From an uncultured Campylobacter sp. (GTDB taxonomy: Bacteria > Campylobacterota > Campylobacteria > Campylobacterales > Campylobacteraceae): DNA of 64,000 nucleotides. Location of the stretch: NCBI RefSeq assembly GCF_938045345.1, contig NZ_CALIMS010000005.1, positions 62,001 through 126,000 of the forward strand, given 5' to 3'. Below, in pieces: positions 37,194-46,115 of the stretch; positions within the stretch are counted from its first letter, which is position 1, and each line of letters begins with the position of its first letter. The notes under the pieces were generated by a model. It was not told where the DNA came from. It saw nothing but the letters and a program-made list of their open reading frames with translations, and did no database searches. Both the position numbers and the translations under genes were made by a program.

Positions 37194-37556
37194 TCAAAAA
37201 ATTTTCCCGCAGATCGCATATCCCCACAGCGCGGCGTTAAGAAATAGGCTCATCATCACGGCCGTGCTTGCGGTGTCTTTGGCGCCTTTGGCTAGCGGGT
37301 GGATTTCGCTCGTGGTAAGATCGACCGCGCGCTCGATGGCTGAGTTTACGCACTCGGTTGTGAGCGTAAAGACCGCGCCGAAGATCAAAAATAGATTTAG
37401 CACCGCGCCGAAATTCCAAAAAAATAGCGACAGCAGAAGCGGGACGAACACGCAAAGCTCGAGTTTGAAGCTACGCTCGCTGCGCAGCATCTCGGCAAGA
37501 CCCGCCATCGCGTAGCCCCAGTTGGCAAAAAATCGGTATTTGGGCTGATTGCGCAT
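37194..37556 (-). CDS. dgkA: Diacylglycerol kinase
   Basis: Small inner-membrane enzyme that returns diacylglycerol to phosphatidic acid. 120 residues, three membrane helices. The signature TECVNSAIERAVDL with the catalytic Glu residues and HPLAKGAKDTASTAVMMSLF are clear. It is divergent from the exonuclease gene, with 67 bases between their starts. Confidence 0.95.
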   Translation of the reverse strand: MRNQPKYRFFANWGYAMAGLAEMLRSERSFKLELCVFVPLLLSLFFWNFGAVLNLFLIFGAVFTLTTECVNSAIERAVDLTTSEIHPLAKGAKDTASTAVMMSLFLNAALWGYAICGKIF

Positions 37557-37586
37557 AATTTTCCTTTAAATTTAGTCAAAATTTCG

Positions 37587-37592
37587 TATAAT
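37587..37592 (+). promoter_or_regulatory. -10 box for the exonuclease III gene
   Basis: TATAAT in TTCGTATAATC, 32 bases before the TTG start at 37624. The divergent dgkA starts at 37556. Confidence 0.6.
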
Positions 37593-37623
37593 CATACCAA
37601 AATTTTCAGGCCAAAGGCTAAAT

Positions 37624-38382
37624 TTGAAACTGATTAGTTGGAATGTAAACGGACTGCGCGCAGTACTCGGCAAAGACGGCTTCGCGTGGCTTGCGGAGCA
37701 AAACCCCGATTTTTTGGGCTTGCAAGAGATCAAGGTGAGCGAAAAGGACGCTCCGAAAGGGCTTTACGAGCTCGGATTTTCTCAGATCGATCTAAATTCC
37801 GCCGCTCGTGCGGGATATTCGGGCGTGGCGAGCCTAGCAAAATTTAAAAGCGAGACGAGCAAGGCGCTGTTTTTCCCCGACGACGAGGGGCGCGTGCTGC
37901 AGCACCGCTTTGGCGACGTCGTGCTTTTTAATATCTACTTTCCCAACGGCCAAAAGGACGAGGCGCGGCTAGCCTATAAGATGGAATTTTACGCGAAATT
38001 CTTAGCCTATGCGCGCAGCCTCGCGGAGCAGGGGCTCGGGGTGATATTTTGCGGCGACGTGAATACCGCGCACCGCGAGATCGATCTTGCAAACCCCAAA
38101 GCAAACTCCAAAACCTCGGGCTTTTTGCCGATCGAGCGGGCGTGGCTCGATGAGGTGGAGGCGGCGGGCTTTGTCGATACCTTTCGTGCCGTGCGCGGCG
38201 AGCTGCGGGACGCCTACTCGTGGTGGAGCTACCGCTTTAACGCGCGCGCCAAAAACGTAGGCTGGCGGATCGATTATTTTTTCATCTCGGCAAATTTGCG
38301 CTCGCGGCTAAAGGATGCTTTCATCCTAAGCGACGTGATGGGCAGCGACCACTGCCCCGTGGGCATCGAGATCGAAATTTAG
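37624..38382 (+). CDS. xth: Exodeoxyribonuclease III / AP endonuclease
   Basis: Cuts DNA 5' to abasic sites in base-excision repair. 252 residues of the EEP fold: start KLISWNVNGLRAVLG (the Asn), Glu in LGLQEIKVSE, FNIYFPNGQKDE, the Asp/Asn pair in FCGDVNTAHREIDL, WWSYRFNAR and the terminal SDHCPVGIEI with catalytic Asp and His. The start is TTG at 37624, which gives the family's exact N terminus; the ribosome-binding site is weak. Confidence 0.94.
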   Translation: MKLISWNVNGLRAVLGKDGFAWLAEQNPDFLGLQEIKVSEKDAPKGLYELGFSQIDLNSAARAGYSGVASLAKFKSETSKALFFPDDEGRVLQHRFGDVVLFNIYFPNGQKDEARLAYKMEFYAKFLAYARSLAEQGLGVIFCGDVNTAHREIDLANPKANSKTSGFLPIERAWLDEVEAAGFVDTFRAVRGELRDAYSWWSYRFNARAKNVGWRIDYFFISANLRSRLKDAFILSDVMGSDHCPVGIEIEI

Positions 38383-38521
38383 TCGGGGGAAATTTCTCGG
38401 TGCGAGATTTGATCTTGTGCGGCTTGTGGGCAAGGTGCGCATAGCGCGCGAGCTAATGCGCGGATTTAAAGAGGCGGTGCGTAAACGCTGCGCAATAAAA
38501 TTTTAAATTTAAGGAGAGAAA

Positions 38522-40168
38522 ATGTTGAGCGATATCGAAATAGCAAATGCGGCGAGGCCGGATAAAATTTCAAACGTTGCGAAAAATTTGGGGCTTAGCG
38601 AGGATGAGATCGAGCTGTACGGCCACTACAAAGCCAAGCTAAACATCAAGCCGCGCTCGCGTGCTTCGAAGCTTATCTTGGTCACGGCGACCAATCCGAC
38701 GCCGTTTGGCGAGGGCAAGACGACGACATCCATCGGTCTAGCCGACGCGCTAAAACGTCTAGGCAAAAGCGTCTGTCTTGCGCTGCGCGAGCCGTCGCTG
38801 GGGCCAGTTTTCGGTATCAAAGGCGGGGCCGCGGGCGGCGGATATTCGCAGCTGGTGCCGATGGATGATCTAAATTTGCACTTCAACGGCGATTTTCATG
38901 CGATCACCTCCGCGAACAATCTCATTTCGGCGGTCATCGACAACTCGCTGTATCAAGAAAACCCGCTAAAGATCGATAAAATTCTATGGAAGCGCTGCAT
39001 GGATATGAACGACCGCGCGCTGCGCCACATCACCGTAGGTCAGGGCGGGCGCACCGACGGAGTAGAGCGTGAGGACGGCTTTAATATCACTGCAGCTAGC
39101 GAGATAATGGCGGTTCTGTGCCTCTCGAACGATCTTGCCGAGCTTAAGGAAAACATCGCAAACATAATGGTCGCCTACGATACGCAGGGAGAGCCAATAT
39201 ACGTGCGCGATCTGGGCTGCGCGGATGCCGTGGCGATCCTGCTAAAAGACGCGATGAAGCCAAATCTCATCCAAAGCCTTGAGCACACGCCCGCGCTCGT
39301 GCACGGAGGACCCTTCGCAAATATCGCGCACGGCTGCAACTCCATAATGGCGAGCAAGCTTGCGCTCTCGCTAGCAGATTACGCCGTAACGGAGGCGGGC
39401 TTCGGAAGCGAGCTCGGGGCTGAAAAATTTATCGACATCAAGTGCCGCCGCGCGGGCATCGCTCCGGATGCCGCGGTGCTGGTTAGCACGATCCGCTCGC
39501 TTAAATACAACGGCGGCGCGGATAAAGAAAGTATCACGAGCCCTGATCTTGCCGCGCTTCAAAAAGGCATCGTAAATTTAGGCGGGCATATTGAAATTTT
39601 ACAAAACTTCGGGCTAAATCCGGTCGTGGCGCTTAATCGCTTTAGCTTCGATAGCGACGAGGAGATCGCCTTCGTGTGCGAGTACTGCAAGCAGCGCGGC
39701 GTGCAGATGGCGATTTGCGAAAATTTCGCCAAAGGAGGCGAGGGCGCGCTTGAGCTAGCCCGCCTCGTAGTAGATGAGTGCGAGCGCGCCAAGGAGCTGA
39801 AATTCGCCTACGAGCTTAGCGACGATACGGCGAGTAAGATCGAAAAGATCGCTACTAAAATTTACGGCGCAAGTGAGGTCGTTTTTGAGCCGGAAGCGCA
39901 AAAGGCGCTACAGCACATCAAGGCTTTGGGACTTGAGCGGCTAAACGTTTGCATAGCTAAAACGCAGTATAGCTTCAGCGACGATGCCAAGGCGCTTGGG
40001 CGTGCACGCGGCTTTAAGCTCAGCGTCAAGGACCTTCAGATCCGCACGGGAGCGGGCTTCATCGTCGCCGTCTGCGGCAAGATAATGCTGATGCCAGGGC
40101 TACCGAAGGTTCCTAACGCGCTAAATATGAGGATCACGGACGAAGGCGTTATAAGCGGACTGGCGTGA
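38522..40168 (+). CDS. fhs: Formate-tetrahydrofolate ligase
   Basis: Makes 10-formyl-THF from formate, THF and ATP, feeding one-carbon units to purine and fMet synthesis. 548 residues with the P-loop TATNPTPFGEGKTTTSIGL (about residues 55-75), LREPSLGPVFGIKGGAAGGG, FNGDFHAITSANNL, VHGGPFANIAHGCNS and TEAGFGSELGAEKF. The formate use fits a Campylobacter lifestyle that depends on formate. AAGGAGAG precedes the ATG. Confidence 0.96.
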   Translation: MLSDIEIANAARPDKISNVAKNLGLSEDEIELYGHYKAKLNIKPRSRASKLILVTATNPTPFGEGKTTTSIGLADALKRLGKSVCLALREPSLGPVFGIKGGAAGGGYSQLVPMDDLNLHFNGDFHAITSANNLISAVIDNSLYQENPLKIDKILWKRCMDMNDRALRHITVGQGGRTDGVEREDGFNITAASEIMAVLCLSNDLAELKENIANIMVAYDTQGEPIYVRDLGCADAVAILLKDAMKPNLIQSLEHTPALVHGGPFANIAHGCNSIMASKLALSLADYAVTEAGFGSELGAEKFIDIKCRRAGIAPDAAVLVSTIRSLKYNGGADKESITSPDLAALQKGIVNLGGHIEILQNFGLNPVVALNRFSFDSDEEIAFVCEYCKQRGVQMAICENFAKGGEGALELARLVVDECERAKELKFAYELSDDTASKIEKIATKIYGASEVVFEPEAQKALQHIKALGLERLNVCIAKTQYSFSDDAKALGRARGFKLSVKDLQIRTGAGFIVAVCGKIMLMPGLPKVPNALNMRITDEGVISGLA

Positions 40169-41575
40169 AATTTTATTTTCGGCGCCCGAAGCCAAAGCCG
40201 AAAATTCCGCGCTTGGGCGGTAAAATTTAGCTGCGAGCTTCGGCGGCGATAAATTTTTCCCTCAAGCTTCGGTAGCGATAAATCTTGCCTTCAAGCTGCG
40301 GCGAGTTTATCGCGCCCCGGTTTTAGTGCGCTAGGTTTTGATTAATCGAGTTTCGGCGCGCCGGGCTCGGCCTGCAAAATTTCATTAAATTTCGCGCAAG
40401 ATTTACGCAGAAATTCGGCGCGAAACTTGCGCGGGTTTGCATTTGAAATTTCGCCCGCAAAATTCCGTGCAAAACCGGGCGCGAGATCTTAAACCGAGCC
40501 GCTCGCGAGTTTGCGAGATCATCGCGGCAAGATTTAAAATTTCATAATGCATAAGCTCGCCGTGAAATTCAAAATTTCACGCGGCTGCGCACAGTGTCAT
40601 GTGTCGCTACGAGATTCTAAATTTCATGTCGAGCGCACCGTGAAATTAATCTGTCGGTCGCGCAGCAGATCGCCGCACGATCTAAAATTCGCGCTTGCGC
40701 CGCGACATGCACCGCCGTGAGTTAAATTATGCGGCAGGCGAGCTAAATTTTACGCTCGTACGATCAGTCATGTTGGCGGAGGTTTGCGGCGCCCAGATTA
40801 AATTTTACATACCGTCGTGTAGCGCCTGCAGTGGGCACGGATGCTTGATCCGTTCTGCTTGCAAATGCAGGAGTGTTATAACCGCGCGACATCGTAGAGC
40901 TGAATTTTACGAGTCGCTGCATCACGGCAATGAAATTTTGCGCCGTGCTGCTAGCTGCGACTAAATTTGCGCGACGACTATATGCCGCTGCGCGCTTGTA
41001 AATTAAATTGCACTTTATGCGCCCGCCGTCTGATTGGCGTGTGATTGAAATTTGCGCGCCGCTGCTTGTCATAAATTTAGATCGCTGCACGCCGCGCCAT
41101 AGCTGTCGTGAAATTTTAAATTACATGCCGTGCGTACGAGCTCGCCGTGAAATCTAAAATTTCACGCGGCCGCGAAATTTGCTGTGCGTTATGCCGTATC
41201 GCGCATCGTCGCGAGCCAAATTATGTGTCGCTGCGGAATTAAAGTCTTGCATACCCGCTGCTACCGCTCGGGCGCCGTATGCCTGGCGGCTCTGTTTTGC
41301 GATCCGTTCACGCCGTATTTGTTGCGGTTAGTTATGTACGTCGCCGCGCCGCAGTGCGAAATTCCACGTCTAGCTCTATTTTAGAGCTTTGATTTGTAGC
41401 GAGATTTTACGGCGCGCAATGGCGCTAAATTCCATCCTGCGTGAGATTTTGGAATTTTAAAATTCCCTTTCGCGGTATAATTATATGAAATGCTAAAATT
41501 TGCGGGATCTTAATAAAGGAATTTTAAAATTTATGCGGCGCGGCTTTGTGGCGTGCCTGTAAGAAAGGAGCGATC
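40169..41575. repeat. 1.4-kb repeat-rich region without gene
   Basis: AAATTT-type words every 20-40 bases on both strands. Two near-identical palindromes occur: CGTGAAATT with AATTTCACG at 40561-40581, and CGTGAAAT with ATTTCACG at about 41146-41166, both inside a GCTCGC...GCGGC context of some 35 bases. Frames at 40695-40964 (+), 40764-41090 (-) and 41184-41384 (+) overlap, resemble nothing and are judged spurious. The region ends with the promoter of the DnaJ-like gene. Confidence 0.65.
41476..41481 (+). promoter_or_regulatory. -10 box for the DnaJ-zinc-finger gene
   Basis: TATAAT in GCGGTATAATTATATG, about 95 bases before the ATG at 41576, leaving an AT-rich leader. AAGAAAGGAG is the ribosome-binding site. 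Confidence 0.55.
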
Positions 41576-44203
41576 ATGGACAAGCTGGATAAAGAGGAGC
41601 TTGCAGAGGCGTTTGTTGCTAGACTCAAAGCTTTAGCGCGTAGCGGCAGCGCCGGTCTGCGTGAGCTTGATCGCGAGTTTTACGGATTTAGCGTGAGGCT
41701 TGGCGTGCGTTACGACTTCGCCGGCAAGTTTAGCGTCTCGCAGATAAGCGGCGGCGAGCGCGCACAGCTGCATTTCGCAGATATCGCGCAGTTTGAGGCT
41801 CATGCGCGCGAGTGCTTACGCGCGGCGAGCGCGGATGCGGAGCTAAGCGAGGCCTTTATGCTACGCCTGCGTGCAGATCCCCAAAAAGCCGCTATGAATG
41901 CGGATCAAATCATAAAATTTCACGATTTTAAGCCCTTTAGCGTTCAGCTGCGTTGTGAGCATTGCGGCGGATCTGGTAGGAGACGCTGCAAAGGCTGCGA
42001 AGGCGCAGGCAAGGCGCCGTGCGCTAACTGCGGCGGGCGCGGGCGCTTAATCTGCCCCGATTGCAAGGGCGCCGGTGGCTATAGCCGCGCGGCATTAAGC
42101 TCTATGGACGCTCATGCGCGCGGCCTTTCTGGAGGCGACTCTGCAGGCTCTGCGCCAAATTCTATGGGCTATCGCTTCATTCCCTGCGCTAGTTGTGGCG
42201 GTAGCGGCTCGCGCATTTGTCCCACTTGCGGCGGCGCAGGCAGATTGCGCTGCGAAAAGTGCGGCGGTGCGGGCGATTTTCACTGCGATCACTGCGATGG
42301 GCGCGGGTATTTCACTCGCACCGGCAAAGTATCCGTTCATGCCCGCCCGAGCGTCAGTATAGGCGCTAGCTCGCAGGTTTTTGGGCGCGAGCTGCTGGAG
42401 TTTTTATGCAGCAAGGGCGTAGGTTTTGCGGCGCGCAGACTTTTGTTTCGTCTAAGCTCGCTGCGAGCGGCGCAGGGCGGCTGCGAAGCGGTATTTAGCG
42501 CGGAGGAGGAGTTTTTGCGCTTGAGTTTTGCCGTCTGCGGCAAGGCTTACGATGCGGCGTGCTTTGGTGGCGCGACATTCGTAAGACCTAATTTTTTGGA
42601 CGAAGTTTTTGCGCCGGAGCTTGCGGCGGCACGCAGCGCGCCCGCCAGGCTAGGGCAGAACGATGCGCAAAGCCTTTTTACGCTGTTTCGCGCAAAGCCT
42701 GTGCTGGATGTGACGATGCGTCTAGCTAGTGCTAAGTTGCGCGGCGAGACGCTAAATCTCGAGCAGTTGCGTGGCGCGGATGGACATTTTAACTTTGCAA
42801 ATTTTGCCCGCAGCGCGGCTGATCGCGACGCTTTGAGCCTTGCAAAAGACGCTTCGCGCAAAGAAAATCTCGAGGGCGGCGCGAGCGTAAAATTTGCGGG
42901 CACGAAATTCGCGAGCGCTTCGGCAAATTCTATGGGCACGGAAGATAATCGCTTGGGGTTGCGCGGAGAGCAAGGCAGGTTCGCAGGAGGAGTGAGCGGC
43001 GGCATAAAATTTACAGGGGCGGATCTTTCGGAAAGCGGAGAGAATTCTGCCAGCGATTTTGATGCTAGGCAGCAAAGCGACGAAGCTCGCGCGCAGAATG
43101 GATCTAATTTTGCAGGCTCGCAAGAGGGCTTAAGCGGCACTTCTGATCGCACTGCGGAGGGTCTTTATGAATTACGCGGCGAGCGAGATTACCGAGATTT
43201 AAGTGTCTTGAATGCTCAAAATTCCACAAATTCCATAGACTCCGCCGCAATAAATTCCGAAAATCTAGCCGCTGCAAAATTTAAAAATCGCACGAATACG
43301 CAAGATCCTGCGTCAAATTCTAAAATTTCGCCCTTTGCACGATTAAAGAAATTCTTTTTCCCACGTTCTTTGCGCGAGGATTGCGCGCAGAGTTTCGCCG
43401 CGGCGATTATGCGCGTTTGCGAGGGCTTTATTTCGCAGCAATGCGCTCGCGATTTGGGCGGAGCGATGGCTGGGGCGCTTGGCGTGCTAAGTCCGCGATA
43501 TGACCGCGCGGTGTGGTGCATAGGCGGAGGCGCGCTCATCGCAGCGGCTGCGCTGGCGTGCGAGGGCTGCTTCGAGATGATCTTTGCGGAGCATTATTTT
43601 TGGGCACTCGCGTGCGGCGTGGCAATCGCTGCTGTGGGGCTGTTAGGCGGAGGAGTGCTGTGGCCGGCAAGCGCAGTGCGGTGCGCTGTAAAAGCTCGTA
43701 AAATTCCGCGAGAGTATCGCTGCGGCAGAGGCGGCGGGGCGTTTGCTCGCTTTTGTAAAGCTCTGCTCTGCGCCGTTTTAGCTAGCGCAATCTACGGAGG
43801 TGCGGCAAATACGGGCTACGTGCCGAAAACCGGCGCAGCAGGGCTGCTGCGAGGGTGGATGCCTACATTTTTTGAGGACAAAAATTCCGCTTCTGCGAGT
43901 GATGGCATAAATTCTGCAGACGAAAATTCTACGAGCACAAGCTCTAGCGGCTCTGAAAGCCCTGCTTCAAATTCCGCTTCCGGGGCGACTAAGGATTCCG
44001 CTGCGATGCAAAAGGATAAAATTTTATATATCCAAAAAAGCATCGGAGCCAAGCAGGATGGGATTTTTGGCGCACGCACGCTAAAAAAGGCGAGAGAGGT
44101 TTTGGATCAAAATCTAAGCGGCGTCGATGAAATTTACGAAGCTCTAAAAAGCAAAGAGCAGGCGAGAACGAACCCGAACCCTAGCGATCAAACTGCGCCT
44201 TAA
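41576..44203 (+). CDS. DnaJ-type zinc-finger, membrane, peptidoglycan-binding-like fusion protein
   Basis: 875 residues, not a known single family. Residues 1-125 are unrecognised. Two DnaJ-type CxxCxGxG blocks lie at about 127-166 (CEHCGGSG, CKGCEGAG, CANCGGRG, CPDCKGAG) and 204-246 (CASCGGSG, CPTCGGAG, CEKCGGAG, CDHCDGRG): eight motifs, enough for four zinc ions. No J domain is present. Residues 395-600 are low-complexity with AAATTT-type DNA. Hydrophobic segments at about 645-740 span the membrane. The end (about 815-845) resembles a peptidoglycan-binding domain: LYIQKSIGAKQDGIFGARTL. The ATG at 41576 is preferred for its AAGGAG. A link between cytoplasmic zinc module and cell wall is inference. 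Confidence 0.7.
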   Translation: MDKLDKEELAEAFVARLKALARSGSAGLRELDREFYGFSVRLGVRYDFAGKFSVSQISGGERAQLHFADIAQFEAHARECLRAASADAELSEAFMLRLRADPQKAAMNADQIIKFHDFKPFSVQLRCEHCGGSGRRRCKGCEGAGKAPCANCGGRGRLICPDCKGAGGYSRAALSSMDAHARGLSGGDSAGSAPNSMGYRFIPCASCGGSGSRICPTCGGAGRLRCEKCGGAGDFHCDHCDGRGYFTRTGKVSVHARPSVSIGASSQVFGRELLEFLCSKGVGFAARRLLFRLSSLRAAQGGCEAVFSAEEEFLRLSFAVCGKAYDAACFGGATFVRPNFLDEVFAPELAAARSAPARLGQNDAQSLFTLFRAKPVLDVTMRLASAKLRGETLNLEQLRGADGHFNFANFARSAADRDALSLAKDASRKENLEGGASVKFAGTKFASASANSMGTEDNRLGLRGEQGRFAGGVSGGIKFTGADLSESGENSASDFDARQQSDEARAQNGSNFAGSQEGLSGTSDRTAEGLYELRGERDYRDLSVLNAQNSTNSIDSAAINSENLAAAKFKNRTNTQDPASNSKISPFARLKKFFFPRSLREDCAQSFAAAIMRVCEGFISQQCARDLGGAMAGALGVLSPRYDRAVWCIGGGALIAAAALACEGCFEMIFAEHYFWALACGVAIAAVGLLGGGVLWPASAVRCAVKARKIPREYRCGRGGGAFARFCKALLCAVLASAIYGGAANTGYVPKTGAAGLLRGWMPTFFEDKNSASASDGINSADENSTSTSSSGSESPASNSASGATKDSAAMQKDKILYIQKSIGAKQDGIFGARTLKKAREVLDQNLSGVDEIYEALKSKEQARTNPNPSDQTAP
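42760..43340 (+). repeat. Low-complexity segment inside the DnaJ-like gene
   Basis: Coded by words such as AAATTTGCGGGC, AAATTCGCG, AAATTTACAGG, AATTTTGCAGG and AAATTCCAC spaced mostly 20-45 bases; protein is Ala/Gly/Ser/Asn-rich with recurring KFA, NFA and NS. It stays in frame. Confidence 0.65.
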
Positions 44204-44259
44204 CGATAAACCCGCGACTTAGGCTTGGCGAGCAATCTTAAAAACCACAAAGGACGAAA

Positions 44260-44892
44260 ATGAAAAATAAAATTTTAATTCTAGCGCTCGCTGCGGCGCT
44301 TTCCGCAAATTTCGTGCTTGCCGAAAATTTTGAAATCACTGCAGACGATATAAGCTGGGCTACGAAATCCTGCGATAAGGGCGATGTGAAGGCGTGCGGG
44401 GCGTTGGCGCAGGTTTACAATTATGGCTGGGGCGTGCCGCAAGATCTGCTAAAGGCTGCGCCGTTATACGTCAAAGCTTGCAAAGGCGGCGATGTGGAGT
44501 CGTGCGTAAATTTAGGCATTTTGTATCAAAGCGGAGAGGGGATGCCGCGCGATGAGGCAAAGGCGGCGGAGCTGTTTGACAAAGCCTGCGATGACGGGCA
44601 TGCGATAGGCTGCAGTAACGCAGGCTCTGCGTATATCAGAGGCAGAGGCGTGCGCAAAGACGCTATAAAGGGCGTAGGTTACTATGTGCGCGGTTGCGAC
44701 ATGGATATCGTGGACAGCTGGCTTGCGTGCTTAAATTTAGCGCGTCTTTACGAGGGCAGTGATAATGTTAAAGCCGTGCAGTACTACAAAAAAGCTTGCG
44801 AGCTGGGCGGCAAGGATAGGTTTATGAGCTCGGTAGCGGAGCATGAAAGGGCATGGCAAAGCTCATGCGAAAGCTACGAAAGGCTTAAATAG
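44260..44892 (+). CDS. Sel1-repeat, cysteine-rich secreted protein (Hcp-like)
   Basis: 210 residues. A signal peptide (MKNKILILALAAALSANFVLA, cleaved after A-E) leads to four to five Sel1-like repeats of about 36 residues. Each repeat carries a Cys pair seven residues apart, as in the Helicobacter cysteine-rich proteins: CDKGDVKACG, CKGGDVESCVNLG, CDDGHAIGCSNAG. The fold is an alpha-alpha superhelix held by disulfides, probably periplasmic; Hcp relatives bind beta-lactams or act on host cells, but the role here is unknown. Confidence 0.88.
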   Translation: MKNKILILALAAALSANFVLAENFEITADDISWATKSCDKGDVKACGALAQVYNYGWGVPQDLLKAAPLYVKACKGGDVESCVNLGILYQSGEGMPRDEAKAAELFDKACDDGHAIGCSNAGSAYIRGRGVRKDAIKGVGYYVRGCDMDIVDSWLACLNLARLYEGSDNVKAVQYYKKACELGGKDRFMSSVAEHERAWQSSCESYERLK

Positions 44893-45061
44893 CCGCGAAA
44901 ATCTATGCTTTGAAGCAGACCCTCGCGCTCGCCGTGGCTACGGAGCAAGAACCCTAGCGGATTTCGCATAAATAGCGCAAATCTAAACATCAAGTATCCT
45001 GTAGAAGCGGAAGCATAACGGCGTAAGTTCTTAGCGCGCTCGTATTTTAGGAGACAAAATC

Positions 45062-45622
45062 ATGACTACGATAGCGCTAATCCGCCACGTTACGCTGCTG
45101 ATCGATCGCGGCGTGTGCGACGCCGCAGAAGCGGCACGGCGCGTAATCCTGTACGATACTACGCAAAGCTTAGCTTTGTGGCAAACCGATAAATTTAAAA
45201 ATAGCGCCGCATACGAAAAGCTCGCCCGTATAAGCCGAGTATGCTCATCGCCACTGCCGCGCGCCGCGCTTACGGCGCAAAAGCTATTCCCGCAGCGGGA
45301 CATAGAGTATTTGGAGGCTTTGCGCGAGTTTAATCTACGAATATTCCCCGTGCCGCTAATAAAAATGCCGTTTGATTACTGGCTCGAGCTCTCGCGCCTG
45401 CTGTGGCTGTGCGGCATGAACCCTAGCGGCGCAAGCGCGAAAGCAGAACGGCGGCGCGCGCTTGATCTGGTGCCGTCGCTGCTGGAAGCGGACACGGCGG
45501 TGATCGCGCACGGCTTTGTGCTGCGCGTCATACGCCATAGCGCGCGGCGGGCGGGCTATCGCCTGATATACCGCTTTTGCGAAGGCTGCTTTTGCGTAGA
45601 AATTTGGCAGCGCGCCGCGTAA
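45062..45622 (+). CDS. Histidine-phosphatase-family protein with altered RHG motif
   Basis: 186 residues of the phosphoglycerate-mutase/SixA-like superfamily. The N-terminal motif is IALIRHVTLL, so the usual RHGE/RHGQ is RHVT, while the catalytic Arg and His remain. The second Arg is in CSSPLPRAALTAQKLF and the second His in AVIAHGFVLRVI, both as expected. Predicted to remove phosphate from an unknown substrate. AGGAGAC precedes the ATG. It stands alone. Confidence 0.82.
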   Translation: MTTIALIRHVTLLIDRGVCDAAEAARRVILYDTTQSLALWQTDKFKNSAAYEKLARISRVCSSPLPRAALTAQKLFPQRDIEYLEALREFNLRIFPVPLIKMPFDYWLELSRLLWLCGMNPSGASAKAERRRALDLVPSLLEADTAVIAHGFVLRVIRHSARRAGYRLIYRFCEGCFCVEIWQRAA

Positions 45623-46115
45623 AGATACAGCTCTGCGCGAAAATTTGAAATTTTGCGTTTTGTAAATTTTAAATTTAATGCGCCGTTTGGCAGCTATCGC
45701 GAGACGGCGAAATTTTATAATGTAATGGGCGTTGCTTTTTGAATACGGATAGCCCGCCGCCGCGAAGTAAAATTTAAACCATACGGCGCGAGCTAAATTT
45801 AGCGCCTCTTTCCGCTTGCTTGGCGCGCAGGCTGTGTTTACGACGCCCAAAATAGAGCGGTCTCGGTTGTGCGCTTGCGTTTTAGAGTGAGAGATTGCGT
45901 CGGTTAATTCCGCGCGCAGTATTCGGTAAAGCTCGCTCGCGCAAGGGATAAAATTTTGCGCGAGCAGAGCGATCTAGCTCAATCCGCACGCTTTAAATTT
46001 AGCCATGCTCTACCGAAGCTAAAATCTCTCTTCGCTGCGCATTTAAAATTTACCGCTTATCGCAGTCTATCCCGCTTCACAAACTCGTAGTAGCCGCATT
46101 TTTAAATTTGCCTGC
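45623..46115. repeat. [10 protein letters not shown] intergenic region
   Basis: No gene is supported. AAATTTTA-type words at 20-45-base spacing lie among GC-rich snippets; no RNA gene or strong terminator was recognised. Confidence 0.55.

Noticed and set aside
40695..41384. Three overlapping frames on both strands between fhs and the DnaJ-like gene
   Set aside because: Mutually overlapping, no recognisable domains, Cys/Arg-rich by base composition alone.
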